DNA of 25,188 nt from Collinsella sp. (lineage in GTDB: Bacteria; Actinomycetota; Coriobacteriia; Coriobacteriales; Coriobacteriaceae): positions 57,459 through 82,646 of the forward strand of contig DXLU01000030.1 in assembly GCA_019414565.1 (NCBI GenBank). Reading direction: 5' to 3'. The notes beneath the pieces were generated by a model. It searched no databases. It was given only the letters and a program-made list of their open reading frames with translations, and was not told the origin of the DNA. The position numbers and the translations under genes are program-made. This document shows, piece by piece, positions 8,054 to 16,046 of the stretch; position 1 is the stretch's first letter, and every line of letters begins with the position of its first letter.

Positions 8054-8272
8054 ATGACACCAGTCTTTATGCCCTTCGAACCCACCAACATCATCGTCAT
8101 CGGTGGCTGCGGCTTCATCGGGTCCAGCTTCGTGCACTACGTAGTGAAGAACTACCCCGGGGTGCACGTGACCGTGCTCGACAAGCTCACCCACAGCTTA
8201 GCCCTCGCTTCATGCACGACATGTTCACGGCATTCAATGCGCTACGGATGCCGGCAGGTCCCTCCTCGATAG
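8054..8272 (+). pseudogene. rfbB: 5' fragment of dTDP-glucose 4,6-dehydratase (rfbB), truncated
   Basis: ATG 8054 or 8069 opens a frame reading FEPTNIIVIGGCGFIGSSFV and HYVVKNYPGVHVTVLDKLTH, which matches the start of the intact rfbB at 24142 (NAD-binding GGCGFIG loop and VTVLDKLTY). By hand about 100 of 120 bases agree. Homology ends near 8190, and the frame then runs through unrelated residues to TAG 8270-8272. All catalytic parts (TDE, YxxxK) are missing, so it is non-functional. It starts one base after the DUF2304 stop, showing that an rfbB gene once closed this operon. The GC-rich third positions resemble the full rfbB and differ from the neighbouring operon genes. Confidence 0.85.
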
Positions 8273-8475
8273 CTACCATCTAAATGCGGCCTTCATTTAA
8301 ATATCCAAGAGTGACAATTCAACCCCTTGCACTACCAGGTCTGGTCATCAATGAGATTTGCATGTGGATTAGAACCTACTTGGCGAACCTGGACTACAGA
8401 ATAGTTAAAGATTGCCGCCATAGCCGTTGTTATGATGTAGAACTACTGGTCTAGAAAGAGGTTTCTCGCCGCAAG
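8273..8475. other. gene-free junction between convergent units
   Basis: About 200 bases with no supportable gene. It contains TAAATG and CATTTA arms around GCGGCCTT (8280-8298) and no clear terminator for either of the converging transcripts. One frame through the end of the rfbB fragment reads SPRFMHDMFTAFNALRMPAG before a stop near 8283 and could be the tail of another lost gene, but I cannot identify it. Confidence 0.4.
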
Positions 8476-10056
8476 TTAAACCCCGCGGAGTCTTTCTCGG
8501 CCAGACAGTCTGTTTTCCGAGAATCGCTTCGCAAACACATCAATCAGGTTTCTCCATCCAAGCACCGCGAGCGCAATAAAAAATGGAGAATAGAGAAACA
8601 TATACCTGGCCCTGCACTCAAACAGCATCAAAAACACGCTGAGCAAGAACACCGAACATAAAACCACATACTCCGTCTTTGATCTAGGGAACTTCAGCCA
8701 GTTCAGACACATACCGACCAGGACAAACATCCAGCAAAGCTGGGCAAAAACCTGGAACAGCGTGAAAGAGCCGTCTTCTCCAAAGAACTTTGACAGCGTG
8801 TTGTCAGAATGAGGAGTACTCAAAAAAAAGTTTCCTTCAGCAGCCCACGCAAAAGTACCGTCCGAATAGTTCGAAATAGTCTTCTGGACCATCAACTTCA
8901 AAACACCCTGGGGACCCAGAGACTCTAACCTCTCAGCCCACTTTTCGAAATTTGCATGTGATCTATCCTGTTGGCTACCAAATGAGGCGGAATAGATAAC
9001 GTCGTCTTCATAGTAGCACCCATAAGTCTCGTCATTAAATCCCATCATCAAGAAATGAGCCATCGAAAAGGATTTATCGGCGTCAATCACCGGACCCGCC
9101 TCCCTTGCGAGTGAGTTGGCGCCAAACGAGAGAACAAGAGCACATGTGATCGCAGCGAATTGGAAAAAGAGCGATTTGATTTGAGAGCAATCCAACTGCC
9201 CGTCAACGACAAACCTTCGACGACTTATCGCGCATGCAGCCTCTATAAGCACAATTGAGACAACAACGAAGATGGCCGTAGGCTTAATAAAGTATCCGAC
9301 CACGCCGAAAAAGAGCATGCCGAATGTGCGTAACGGGCTTCGGCCAGTATTGTTGTACAGAAACAAGACCAGCGCGGGGCAGATAGTTCCATACGTATCT
9401 GAATAAGGAACCGCAATCCAAGGAGAGAAGCTCAAGTACAAACAGCCGAACGCAAGCGTATAGTACCCAGGACCAAAACCCGCCAGCCTCGCCACAACAA
9501 AGGAGGTCAGAACAACAGCCAAAGTAACACACGCTGCTCCCACCACGTCAAGCATGAGGTATACGTTTTGGAATCCAATAAGTTGGCAAAAGTGGCCCAC
9601 AGTCTTGAAGATAAAAAGCAAAAACAGCTGGTTGGGATAGCGCGAGAAATAATCCAGCGTGGCTCCCTCATCGGACAACCCCGACATCAGCACACCGACA
9701 TCCCAGCCTGTCTCAAAATATATGCTATTGATTAGGCAGATTTGAAGCACGAAAACTACCACGGCCAATGAAATGCTAACGCGTCTAAACATTTGAAGAC
9801 CAAGGAAGTCCACGTTCGCCTTTGGCCGTCTCTTAGCCAATGCCACAGAGACAACGAGCCCCACTATCACAACCACAGCCAGACTAGGTAAAGAAAGGGA
9901 TGCCTCCTCCCCTTTGCAGGCATAAGGCAGGCGCGGGGCAAGGAAAGCAACGGCAAGCAGGGCAAGCGAGAAATACGCCAAAGCGACACATCTGCCAAAA
10001 CGCAAAAACCACGGAATCTTAACGACTCCACGTGTCGCAGGACAAGATTCGACCAC
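8476..10056 (-). CDS. GT-C-like multi-pass membrane glycosyltransferase
   Basis: 526 aa, about 11-13 membrane segments. After the first helices comes a loop reading IYFETGWDVGVLMSGL (acidic residues around D119) and, some 20 residues on, YFSRYPNQLFLLFIF. An acidic residue in the first large outer loop plus a YPNxL motif is the pattern of PMT/ALG-type GT-C enzymes, which use polyprenyl-phosphate sugars on the outer face of the membrane. A large extracytoplasmic loop (about 320-410) lies before the last helices. The start is GTG 10056, with AGGGG about 6 nt upstream, and follows the upstream gene's stop by one base, so the two are coupled. That gene makes polyprenyl-phosphate sugars, so the pair likely forms a synthesis-and-transfer module that adds side-chain sugars. 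Donor and acceptor unknown; it could alternatively be a polymerase. Confidence 0.75.
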   Translation of the reverse strand: MVESCPATRGVVKIPWFLRFGRCVALAYFSLALLAVAFLAPRLPYACKGEEASLSLPSLAVVVIVGLVVSVALAKRRPKANVDFLGLQMFRRVSISLAVVVFVLQICLINSIYFETGWDVGVLMSGLSDEGATLDYFSRYPNQLFLLFIFKTVGHFCQLIGFQNVYLMLDVVGAACVTLAVVLTSFVVARLAGFGPGYYTLAFGCLYLSFSPWIAVPYSDTYGTICPALVLFLYNNTGRSPLRTFGMLFFGVVGYFIKPTAIFVVVSIVLIEAACAISRRRFVVDGQLDCSQIKSLFFQFAAITCALVLSFGANSLAREAGPVIDADKSFSMAHFLMMGFNDETYGCYYEDDVIYSASFGSQQDRSHANFEKWAERLESLGPQGVLKLMVQKTISNYSDGTFAWAAEGNFFLSTPHSDNTLSKFFGEDGSFTLFQVFAQLCWMFVLVGMCLNWLKFPRSKTEYVVLCSVFLLSVFLMLFECRARYMFLYSPFFIALAVLGWRNLIDVFAKRFSENRLSGRERLRGV

Positions 10057-10057
10057 G

Positions 10058-11059
10058 TTAGCCCCTTAGGTTTCGTCGGTTGCTTTCATACGTTCTCTTT
10101 TCGATTAGATAGCGCGGGCGACTCTTTGTCTCAAGATACGCCTTGCCCACATACTCGCCGATAACACCGAGGCTCAGGAGTTGCGTGCCACCCAAAAACA
10201 AGATGACACAGATGGTACTCGTCCAGCCCGAAACCGTCGCCCCAGAGAAATAAGAGAGGATCGCCCAAAAGGTCCCCAATAGGCCAACGAGGCCAATTAC
10301 AGCGCCCGCCGCGCTAATTAGGTGGATAGGCTTAATCGAAAGGCTCGTTATCCCGTCAACAGCGAGAGCGATCATCTTTCGTAGGGGATAGTGACTGTCA
10401 CCCGCAACGCGAGCTGCGCGCGAGTACTCAACGGTTGAACTGGGAAGCCCAATCAACGGAACCATTCCGCGCAAGAACAGATTTGATTCTCCATATTCCG
10501 ACAACCCATCCAGAGCGGCAAGGCTCAAGAGCCTATAATCTGCATGATTGAAGACGGTATCTACCCCCATCTCTTTCATCATGCCGTAGAAAGCCTCCGC
10601 AGTCATCCTTTTAAAGAACGTATCGGTAGACCTGTCGTTTCTAACGCCATATACGACGTCACTACCGTCCAGGTACTTTTCAATCATTTTAGATACGGCC
10701 GAGATATCGTCTTGCCCGTCGCAATCCAAAGAAATGGAGACGTCACAGTACTTACGCGCTTCCATAAGCCCCGCAAGAAGGGCATTCTGATGACCTCGAT
10801 TTCTTGACAGTGATATTCCCCTGAAATGAGCATCGTCGTTTGAGAGTCTTTCAATGATGGTCCATGTGCTATCACTCGACCCATCGTCTACAAACAGAAT
10901 GCTACTTTTATCACTTACGATTTCGGCCGAAATCAATCCGCTGAGCTCAGACAAAAACGTCCCAGATGTTTCCGGCAAGACAGCTTCCTCATTGTAACAA
11001 GGAATGACCATCCACAGAATCGGCTTCGGGGACGGAGTCTGAGTATCATCGCTTTGCAT
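10058..11059 (-). CDS. polyprenyl-phosphate glycosyltransferase (GtrB/CsbB-like)
   Basis: 333 aa from ATG 11059. GT2 catalytic domain: WMVIPCYNEEAVLPET, SSILFVDDGSSDSTW (acidic motif near 57-61), SRNRGHQNALLAGL, ISLDCDGQDDI (DCDGQ 102-106). Two C-terminal membrane helices (about 255-281 and 292-316) are followed by IGEYVGKAYLETKSRPRYLIE, the hallmark ending of GtrB/CsbB/YkcC proteins that move a sugar from a nucleotide to undecaprenyl phosphate. The frame is open 33 codons further, but I reject that extension: a perfect TATAAT lies inside it, and AAAGG (11071-11067) is 7 nt before ATG 11059. First gene of a two-gene minus-strand operon with the GT-C-like gene. Confidence 0.92.
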   Translation of the reverse strand: MQSDDTQTPSPKPILWMVIPCYNEEAVLPETSGTFLSELSGLISAEIVSDKSSILFVDDGSSDSTWTIIERLSNDDAHFRGISLSRNRGHQNALLAGLMEARKYCDVSISLDCDGQDDISAVSKMIEKYLDGSDVVYGVRNDRSTDTFFKRMTAEAFYGMMKEMGVDTVFNHADYRLLSLAALDGLSEYGESNLFLRGMVPLIGLPSSTVEYSRAARVAGDSHYPLRKMIALAVDGITSLSIKPIHLISAAGAVIGLVGLLGTFWAILSYFSGATVSGWTSTICVILFLGGTQLLSLGVIGEYVGKAYLETKSRPRYLIEKRTYESNRRNLRG

Positions 11060-11098
11060 GCACTTGCCTTTCACGGACAAAACGTTCAACGAAAAGTG

Positions 11099-11104
11099 AT
11101 TATA
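11099..11104 (-). promoter_or_regulatory. -10 box TATAAT of the GtrB-like operon
   Basis: A perfect TATAAT on the minus strand (GTGGAGTATAATCAC), about 40 bases before ATG 11059. No good -35 hexamer is visible at 16-18 bases upstream, so an activator or an unusual -35 may be involved. Its position explains why the longer frame starting at 11158 should not be translated. Confidence 0.45.
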
Positions 11105-11159
11105 CTCCACCTCGCGGCGCAGCCCCGGTGCTAGACTCGTCATCTCCTGACGAATCAAC

Positions 11160-11556
11160 CATGGTAAAAATCCCCAAACTGAAACGCCGCGAGAATTCTC
11201 GCGTTGAATAGCTTGCGCTTATGAAGTGATTGGACGATCAAGAAGATACGTAGCGCTGCAGGCGAGTTGGGGAGTGTGTTAGGGATATTAAATATAAAAA
11301 TCCCGGATATGCTTTCGCATAAACGATATCACGGCGATTCTGGGATTTTGGGCTGTGCGGAGTATGAGCTCAAAATGAGTAACAACGATAAGAAAGTTTC
11401 CGGGAGGCGTTTGGTTAGAATTTCTTTTTGTTCAAGCTGCACATCCGAGGCTCCTCAAAAGATGGAGCTTGGTTTGGCGCAGTAAGCAAGAATCCTGCTT
11501 GCACTGCTTGATGCCGCAAATGGGGACGGCGAGATCGTTTCGCTTGTGTCAGTGGC
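11160..11556. other. divergent intergenic region with palindromes
   Basis: About 400 bases without a certain gene. It contains a perfect 16-bp palindrome, CGCGAGAATTCTCGCG (11188-11203), upstream of the minus-strand operon and a candidate operator. A spaced inverted repeat AAAATCCC/GGGATTTT lies at 11297-11304 and 11342-11349. A frame starting MSNNDKKVSGRRLVRISFCSSC (about 11375) stops at 11485, and the codons after that stop stay open for about 55 more in the same frame, which looks like a decayed gene. I cannot name it. Confidence 0.35.
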
Positions 11557-11814
11557 ATGGGTTTTCCGGGAGCTACTATCGGCTGGGCCTTCTCAGAATG
11601 GTACAAGGGAGGCAATGGTGAGATTTCTGCGGATAGCACCATTGCCTCTCTGATTATTTGGTTTTCCGCTTCATGTGTAATTCTCATCTTATTTATTGCG
11701 TCTAGGGCATGCCTTGCAAGGCGCCGTTCAAAATTGCGCGGGATGTTGCTAATCTTGGAACAAGAACTTGAGAATGAGCAAATAGCCAAGAGGGCTCACT
11801 GTATCATCAGATGA
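11557..11814 (+). CDS. possible small membrane protein
   Basis: 85 aa. MGFPGATIGWAFSEWYKGG is followed by one clear membrane segment (about 29-49, ASLIIWFSASCVILILFIAS), then a basic stop-transfer stretch (RACLARRRSKLRG) and an amphipathic helix rich in Glu. Not recognised. No ribosome binding site is visible before ATG 11557 and the frame is open only back to 11512, so this may be the remaining 3' end of a lost gene. Within it AGGCAATGGTG (11610-11620) and CACCATTGCCT (11637-11647) form a perfect 11-bp inverted repeat with a 16-base loop. An overlapping frame (reading EIVSLVSVAWVFRELL) is also open here, which lowers my confidence in either. Confidence 0.35.
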   Translation: MGFPGATIGWAFSEWYKGGNGEISADSTIASLIIWFSASCVILILFIASRACLARRRSKLRGMLLILEQELENEQIAKRAHCIIR

Positions 11815-11932
11815 TGAGAAATCGATTGAGCCCAGGCATGCTGTATCGATACTAACCAGTGCAGAATAGCAAGTGAGGGGAAAACTCTGAAACTGCCCTT
11901 AGCCCCGCTTGAGGTTTGGAGGATAAAGAAAG

Positions 11933-13987
11933 ATGACTATTGGGAAGGCCGATCTGAGTAAGGCGGATATTGGGGTAATTGCCGCGTTGCTCGTCGGCGT
12001 TTTATCTGCTGCGTCGCTGGCCTTTATCAAGCTACGTCCTTCCGCGGCTTTTGTCTATGCCCTGGCTGCGTTTGTCGGAGCTGTACTCATTGCTTATTCG
12101 TATCATTTCTTTCTTAGGACTCCGAAACAGACCAAATATGGCGTTTCTTCTCCCAAGATGCTCGCTTGTATCATTGGGTTAAGCGCTATAGGTGCCATTC
12201 TTCTTGAGGTGTTTACGCTTTGGGGAGCGCCGTTGTCTACCCCGTTAGAGTTATCAGATTGGAGCAAGCGACGTATTCTAATCTTTTTCGTCGCTATTTC
12301 GGGCTGCATAATCGTACATGTCTCCAATTCGTACGCCGCGGTTCCCAAGATCGGGCCTTCAGGGCATTCGTATCAAAGGTCTATTGGCAAACTGTTTGTC
12401 TACTCTATTCCGGGTGTCACGCTGATGACCCTCTTTGTCGCAATAATTTGCTTGGTGCCTAGTTACTTTGTCTCTAAGATAATCGGTGTAGTTGCGGGTC
12501 GTTTAACTTATCTGTTGATTTGCTTGTTCCTTGTCGGCGTTGGTGCGTTCTTTTATTTCTGGAAGAAGGGAAGGGTCGAGCTTTTTTTTCTCAGCTCTTG
12601 CCTACTATTGGGATCTTTCTTAGTTTTCATCGCACCTCCGGTAACCGCGATTTCTTGGGATGACGAGATTCATTACGACAGGGCTCTCGGTTTGTCATAC
12701 CTAGGACATTCGGAGTATTCATACGCGGATCAACTGCTCGTCACCAAGCCCTGGGCTGCGGTGAATTTAGACCATGAATTGCTCCGCGAGTCGGTGGATG
12801 AGGTCGCTGAAGCGGGTGCTTCTGCTGAACAGTCGGGCGAATATATGGAGCAGGCAAGTTTTGCATCGCCCATATCGAAAAGCAGCCTCACTACGGTCTC
12901 CACATTCGGGTATGTTCCATCGGCAATCGGTCTGTGGGTAGCTCGCGTATTCCATGTTCCAATTTTGGTGAGCTTCATGTTTGGTAAGATGGGCAACCTT
13001 ATTTCATATGCAGTAGTTGTTGCTTTCGCCATCCGTATTATCCCTACTAAAAAGTTGTCCATGATGCTCATTGGTCTTCTTCCGACGAGTATTTTTCTCG
13101 CTTCAAATTATTCGTATGATCCTGTTGTGACGTCATTTCTCATGCTTGCAGCTGCTTTGGTAGTGAGAGAAATTAGCCGTCCGCTCGAGCGACTTACAAT
13201 CAAAAGCCTGCTAAAAATCGTCACTGCGTTATTCCTAGGGCTTGCTCCAAAGGCAATTTACTTTCCAGTCATTGGTCTGCTACTTCTTATGCCCCGAGCC
13301 AAGTTTTCCTCGCGCACCGCTTACAAACGCTATATCGGTTTCGTAGTCGCCTTCGGGCTCGTAATGGTTTTATCATTTGTGTTGCCAATGCTATTTAGCG
13401 CTGATGCGCAAGCAGGGGATGCCCGCGGGGGATCTGATGTTAGTGCGTCAGGTCAAATCGCGTATATTCTCTCTCATCCGTTGGATTACGCATACACGCT
13501 CATCAACTTCATATTGGGCTATATTTCCCCTGTTAATTCCGATATGTACTCGCTTTCATTCTCTTATATGGGCGTCTCTCTTCCGGTTGTGTTGCAATGG
13601 AGCTCAGCCTTGCCCTTTACGGTTCTCGTCGTTGGATCTTTAATTGATAGTCCAAAAACGAAGACTTTTGGATTGAGCCTGTGTGGTAGGTTGTGGGTTC
13701 TTACTATAGTCGCATCATCGATTGCTCTTGTTTGCACGGCTTTATATGTGAGCTTTACATCAGTTGGATCGGATACCATTGCAGGTTGTCAAGCACGATA
13801 CCTTACTCCGCTGTTGCTATACGCTGCCTTGCTTGCCCCTTCTTTTTCTACAGGGGGCATACAGATCAGTAATTCAGGCAAATTGATAAAGGAAGAAAGC
13901 ACGACAAGAATAACTATGCTGCTTCTTACGTCAATTATGGTCTTTTTCTCCGCAGCATGTTCGTATTATTTCATAGTAATCTGGTAG
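11933..13987 (+). CDS. DUF2142-like polytopic membrane protein
   Basis: 684 aa with about 13-14 membrane segments. Residues 242-251 read WDDEIHYDRA at the start of a large outer loop, and near the C-terminus comes GCQARYLTPLLLY (618-630). This D/E-H pair followed by the late Q-x-RY-L/F-x-P motif is how I recognise DUF2142, a GT-C-like family found in capsule and teichoic-acid loci. The likely site of action is the outer face of the membrane with a lipid-linked sugar donor, either as side-chain transferase or as polymerase, but this is inference. The start ATG 11933 has GGAGG (11918-11922) 10 nt upstream. Transcribed alone and divergently from the 8476-11059 pair; followed by a hairpin at 13994-14038. 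Codon use is AT-richer than in the rfb genes. Confidence 0.72.
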   Translation: MTIGKADLSKADIGVIAALLVGVLSAASLAFIKLRPSAAFVYALAAFVGAVLIAYSYHFFLRTPKQTKYGVSSPKMLACIIGLSAIGAILLEVFTLWGAPLSTPLELSDWSKRRILIFFVAISGCIIVHVSNSYAAVPKIGPSGHSYQRSIGKLFVYSIPGVTLMTLFVAIICLVPSYFVSKIIGVVAGRLTYLLICLFLVGVGAFFYFWKKGRVELFFLSSCLLLGSFLVFIAPPVTAISWDDEIHYDRALGLSYLGHSEYSYADQLLVTKPWAAVNLDHELLRESVDEVAEAGASAEQSGEYMEQASFASPISKSSLTTVSTFGYVPSAIGLWVARVFHVPILVSFMFGKMGNLISYAVVVAFAIRIIPTKKLSMMLIGLLPTSIFLASNYSYDPVVTSFLMLAAALVVREISRPLERLTIKSLLKIVTALFLGLAPKAIYFPVIGLLLLMPRAKFSSRTAYKRYIGFVVAFGLVMVLSFVLPMLFSADAQAGDARGGSDVSASGQIAYILSHPLDYAYTLINFILGYISPVNSDMYSLSFSYMGVSLPVVLQWSSALPFTVLVVGSLIDSPKTKTFGLSLCGRLWVLTIVASSIALVCTALYVSFTSVGSDTIAGCQARYLTPLLLYAALLAPSFSTGGIQISNSGKLIKEESTTRITMLLLTSIMVFFSAACSYYFIVIW

Positions 13988-13993
13988 TTTGGT

Positions 13994-14038
13994 GGCCAGC
14001 CACGCGGCGAGCTGCTGGTTATAGACTAGTGGCTGACC
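13994..14038 (+). terminator. possible terminator hairpin after the DUF2142-like gene
   Basis: GGCCAGCCAC (13994-14003) can pair with GTGGCTGACC (14029-14038) with one G-U, around a 25-base loop that contains its own GCGGCGAGCTGCTG. It starts 7 bases after the stop codon. There is no T run, so termination is uncertain. It abuts the IS21 remnant. Confidence 0.3.
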
Positions 14039-14825
14039 GAGGAGGTCGACGACGCCGGGTCGCCTTGTCGCGGGGCCTGCGGACCCTCGCCGGCATGACC
14101 GCCGACCCGTAGTGGGCGGCGAGGTCCTCGTACGCGGCGTTGAGCACGACCTCGCCCTCCCTCGGGTGGGCGGTGACGCCGGTCTTGAGGTTGTCGGGCG
14201 CGATGCACGGGGTGGCGCCTCCGAGGAACTCGAACGCGTGGACGTGGCAGCGCAGCCAGGTGTCCTGCTTCATGTCGAGGGCCGGCTCGACGTAGCTGTA
14301 CCTGCTGAAGGGCAGGCGGGCGACGAACAGGTAGACCTTCGAGACGACGCCGGTCGCCGGGTCGACGAGGGACATGGTCGGACCGGACCAGTCGACCTCC
14401 ATGTTCCTGCCCGCCTTGCGGCCGACCCAGCTCACGACGTTCCTGCTGACCGTGAACTGCCTGTACCGCTTGCAGAAGCGGTCGTAGGACGTGGCCGCCT
14501 CGCCCCGCGCGGCGCACTCCTCGCGGTACTCGCCGTGCAGGAGCCTGAGCGTGACGCCGACCTTCGCGAGCTCGGCGTGGACCGCGTCCCAATCCGGGTC
14601 CGGGTACACCGGCCCCGGCTGCTCGCGCTCCGGGAACAGGCGGGCGTACACTTCCCCGGCGCTCATCCGTTCCGCTTCCTCCCAGGCGACGTCGTGCTCG
14701 GCCGCGGCCCTGAGCACGACGGAGACGCTGGCTTTCGACGCGTGCAGCGCGGCGGCGATCGCGTTGAGCGATAGGTTCGACGACCTCAGCCTGGGCACCT
14801 CCCTCGCCGGTATCCTTCTCGCCAT
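14019..14825 (-). pseudogene. istA: istA, IS21-family transposase, C-terminally truncated
   Basis: 268 aa remain. The N-terminus MARRIPAREVPRLRSSNLSL followed by AIAAALHASKASVSVVLRAA is the helix-turn-helix for end binding. The integrase-like DDE domain shows MEVDWSGPTMSLVD (first Asp) and ATPCIAPDNLKTGV (second Asp). The frame passes KVYLFVARLPFSRYSYVEPAL and reaches MPARVRRPRDKA, then leaves homology at about 14060 and ends in unrelated TRRRRPPRSATSL. The catalytic Glu expected just beyond PRDK is absent, and istB is missing. GC-rich codon use contrasts with the flanking membrane-protein gene. Full-length IstA is usually 390-500 aa. Inactive. Confidence 0.85.
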
Positions 14826-14934
14826 GATCCATTCCTTTCTCTCGACTACCGGTATGGCGTCTCGATCGTATAGGCGGCGGACCGGTGGGGCGCGGGCGCG
14901 TATGCGAGCGGTACTGAAGCGCGCCGCGGGCGGT
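14060..14934 (-). mobile_element. istA: IS21-family remnant B (minus strand)
   Basis: Same family as remnant A. Going leftwards on the minus strand it has subterminal repeats (GCGCGCTTCAGTACCGC), the leader CGCCATACCGGTAGTCGAGAG, then istA from ATG 14825. The outer TGAGTAAT terminus is missing: homology to the other left ends stops at about 14934, where remnant C begins. The inner end stops at about 14060 inside istA; no istB follows. Confidence 0.8.
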
Positions 14935-14949
14935 GAGTATTGCGCGCTC

Positions 14950-15722
14950 TGAGTAGCACCTGTTTCGCGCTTTCCGTATCGCTTCCCATCCAGACGTTTC
15001 GCTCCTTCCGTATCGCCCGTTCCGCCATTTCCGTATCGCCCCTCCTCCGCCCGTAGAATCGGCTTGCCATGCAACCGATCCACGGAAGGAGAAACCACAT
15101 GGCAAGGAAGATAAGGGCGAAGCTCATAATGGAGCTCCGCGACCAGGGCATGTCGAGGAGGTCGATCGCCAAGACCAGGCACATGTCCATGGGCAGCGTC
15201 TGCGAGGTGTTCGACATTGCGGACGATCGCGGCATCACCTGGGACCAGGTGAAGGGTATGGGGGACGAGCGGGTCTACGAGCTGTTCTACCCCGACCGCA
15301 ACGCGCGCGAGAGCGTCTTCGAGGAGCCCGACTGGTCCTACGTGCACGCCGAGATGGCGAAGGTCGGCGTCAACCTGCGCCTGCTGCACGACGAGTACAA
15401 GTCGAAGTGCTCGCGCGAGCACATGGTCGCCATGGGCTACACCAGGTTCTGCGAGCGCTACGGGGACTACACCGTGGCGAACAACCTGACCAAGCGCATC
15501 GAGCACAAGGCCGGCGTGTCCTGCGAGGTCGACTGGTCCGGCCCGACGGTCGGCAGGGGGCTGGTGAACCCGGTCACCGGGGAGGTCTCGAAGATCTACC
15601 TGTTCGTCGGCGTGCTCCCGTTCAGCCAGAAGGCCTACTTCGAGCCGACGCTGGACATGAGGGAGCGCACCTGGCTGCGCTGCCACGTGCACATGTACGA
15701 GTTCTGGGGCGGCGTGCCACAG
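14950..15722 (+). mobile_element. istA: IS21-family remnant C (different subtype, plus strand)
   Basis: Starts TGAGTAGCACC at 14950, sharing the TGAGTA start of the other copies but with different subterminal repeats. The 11-mer TTCCGTATCGC occurs three times (14972-14982, 15006-15016, 15029-15039), the multiple end repeats expected for IS21 transposase binding. istA starts at 15099. Homology to istA ends at about 15722, exactly where the 28-bp inverted repeat begins. istB and the right end are missing. Confidence 0.78.
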
Positions 15723-15740
15723 TGTTCAGTTGACCGTTGA
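15099..15740 (+). pseudogene. istA: istA of the second IS21 subtype, truncated
   Basis: 213 aa. MARKIRAKLIMELRDQGMSR opens the N-terminal HTH, then WDQVKGMGDERVYELFYPDR, EPDWSYVHAEMAKVGVNLRLL, and the start of the DDE domain with CEVDWSGPTVGRGLVNP (first Asp) and YLFVGVLPFSQKAYFEPTLD. It aligns along its length with remnant B but is clearly a different element. Coding homology stops after FWGGVPQC at about 15722; the last codons (SVDR) and the stop come from the joined repeat. The start is supported by GGAAGGAG (15084-15091) 7 nt upstream. The second Asp and the Glu are gone, so no transposition activity. Confidence 0.85.
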
Positions 15741-15750
15741 CACAAACACG
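15723..15750 (+). repeat. 28-bp inverted repeat, left copy
   Basis: Begins TGTTCAGTT and ends TTGACACAAACACG. Its reverse complement, with three mismatches (25 of 28 identical), is at 21447-21474 with the TGTTCAG end also outermost. Similarity stops sharply on both sides. This is the layout of transposon terminal inverted repeats about 5.75 kb apart, or of two solo ends of one insertion sequence family. I could not see a matching target-site duplication outside. Confidence 0.75.
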
Positions 15751-15870
15751 CGTGCGCGGATGCGAGCGGTACTCAAGCGTGCCGCGGGCGGTACCGAAGG
15801 GCAATATTCACATTTTTGGATGATACTACCGAAGCGCGTTGCAGGTGGAACGGAGAAAGTCTATTACTCA
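15751..15870 (-). mobile_element. IS21-family remnant D (left end only)
   Basis: From the right edge on the minus strand it reads TGAGTAAT, CTTTCTCCG, AACGCGCTTCGGTA, a spacer, GCCCTTCGGTACCGCC, then GCACGCTTGAGTACCGC. These are the terminal and three subterminal repeats of the remnant A/B/E family. About 40 bases (15754-15795) duplicate the outer end of remnant B with a few substitutions, so D is a separate copy rather than B's severed tip. It is joined directly to the 28-bp repeat. Confidence 0.7.
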
Positions 15871-16046
15871 AGAATAAACGACGCGCAACCGATCGGATGA
15901 ATCGAGATATTGCACACCTCTCGTTACGTCTCAACATTTCCATAGAGAACAGCAGAAATCTCAAAACTCGACAAGGCGCTCAGATCCGGCATCTCTATTG
16001 CCATGAGCAACAAATGATTATTTACCTTTGCATTATCAAGTAACGG
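15871..16046. other. gene-free spacer beside the PLD gene
   Basis: About 175 bases between an IS21 end and the PLD gene. On the minus strand a 26-codon frame (16004-15924, MAIEMPDLSALSSFEISAVL) follows the PLD stop by about 40 bases and might be the start of a gene cut off by the IS21 end, but it lacks a clear ribosome site. No terminator seen. Confidence 0.3.

Noticed and set aside
14112..14774. Plus-strand open frames opposite the istA fragment
   Set aside because: The minus strand has recognisable IS21 transposase motifs; the plus-strand product is repetitive Gly/Val/Asp/Arg without any family signature.
14972..15039. Three TTCCGTATCGC repeats as a small CRISPR-like or iteron array
   Set aside because: Only three short copies with irregular spacing directly before istA; they fit the multiple end repeats of IS21-family elements.
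15816..16043. 75-codon plus-strand open frame between the IS21 end and the PLD gene
   Set aside because: It starts inside the IS21 end, has no ribosome site and no recognisable content.
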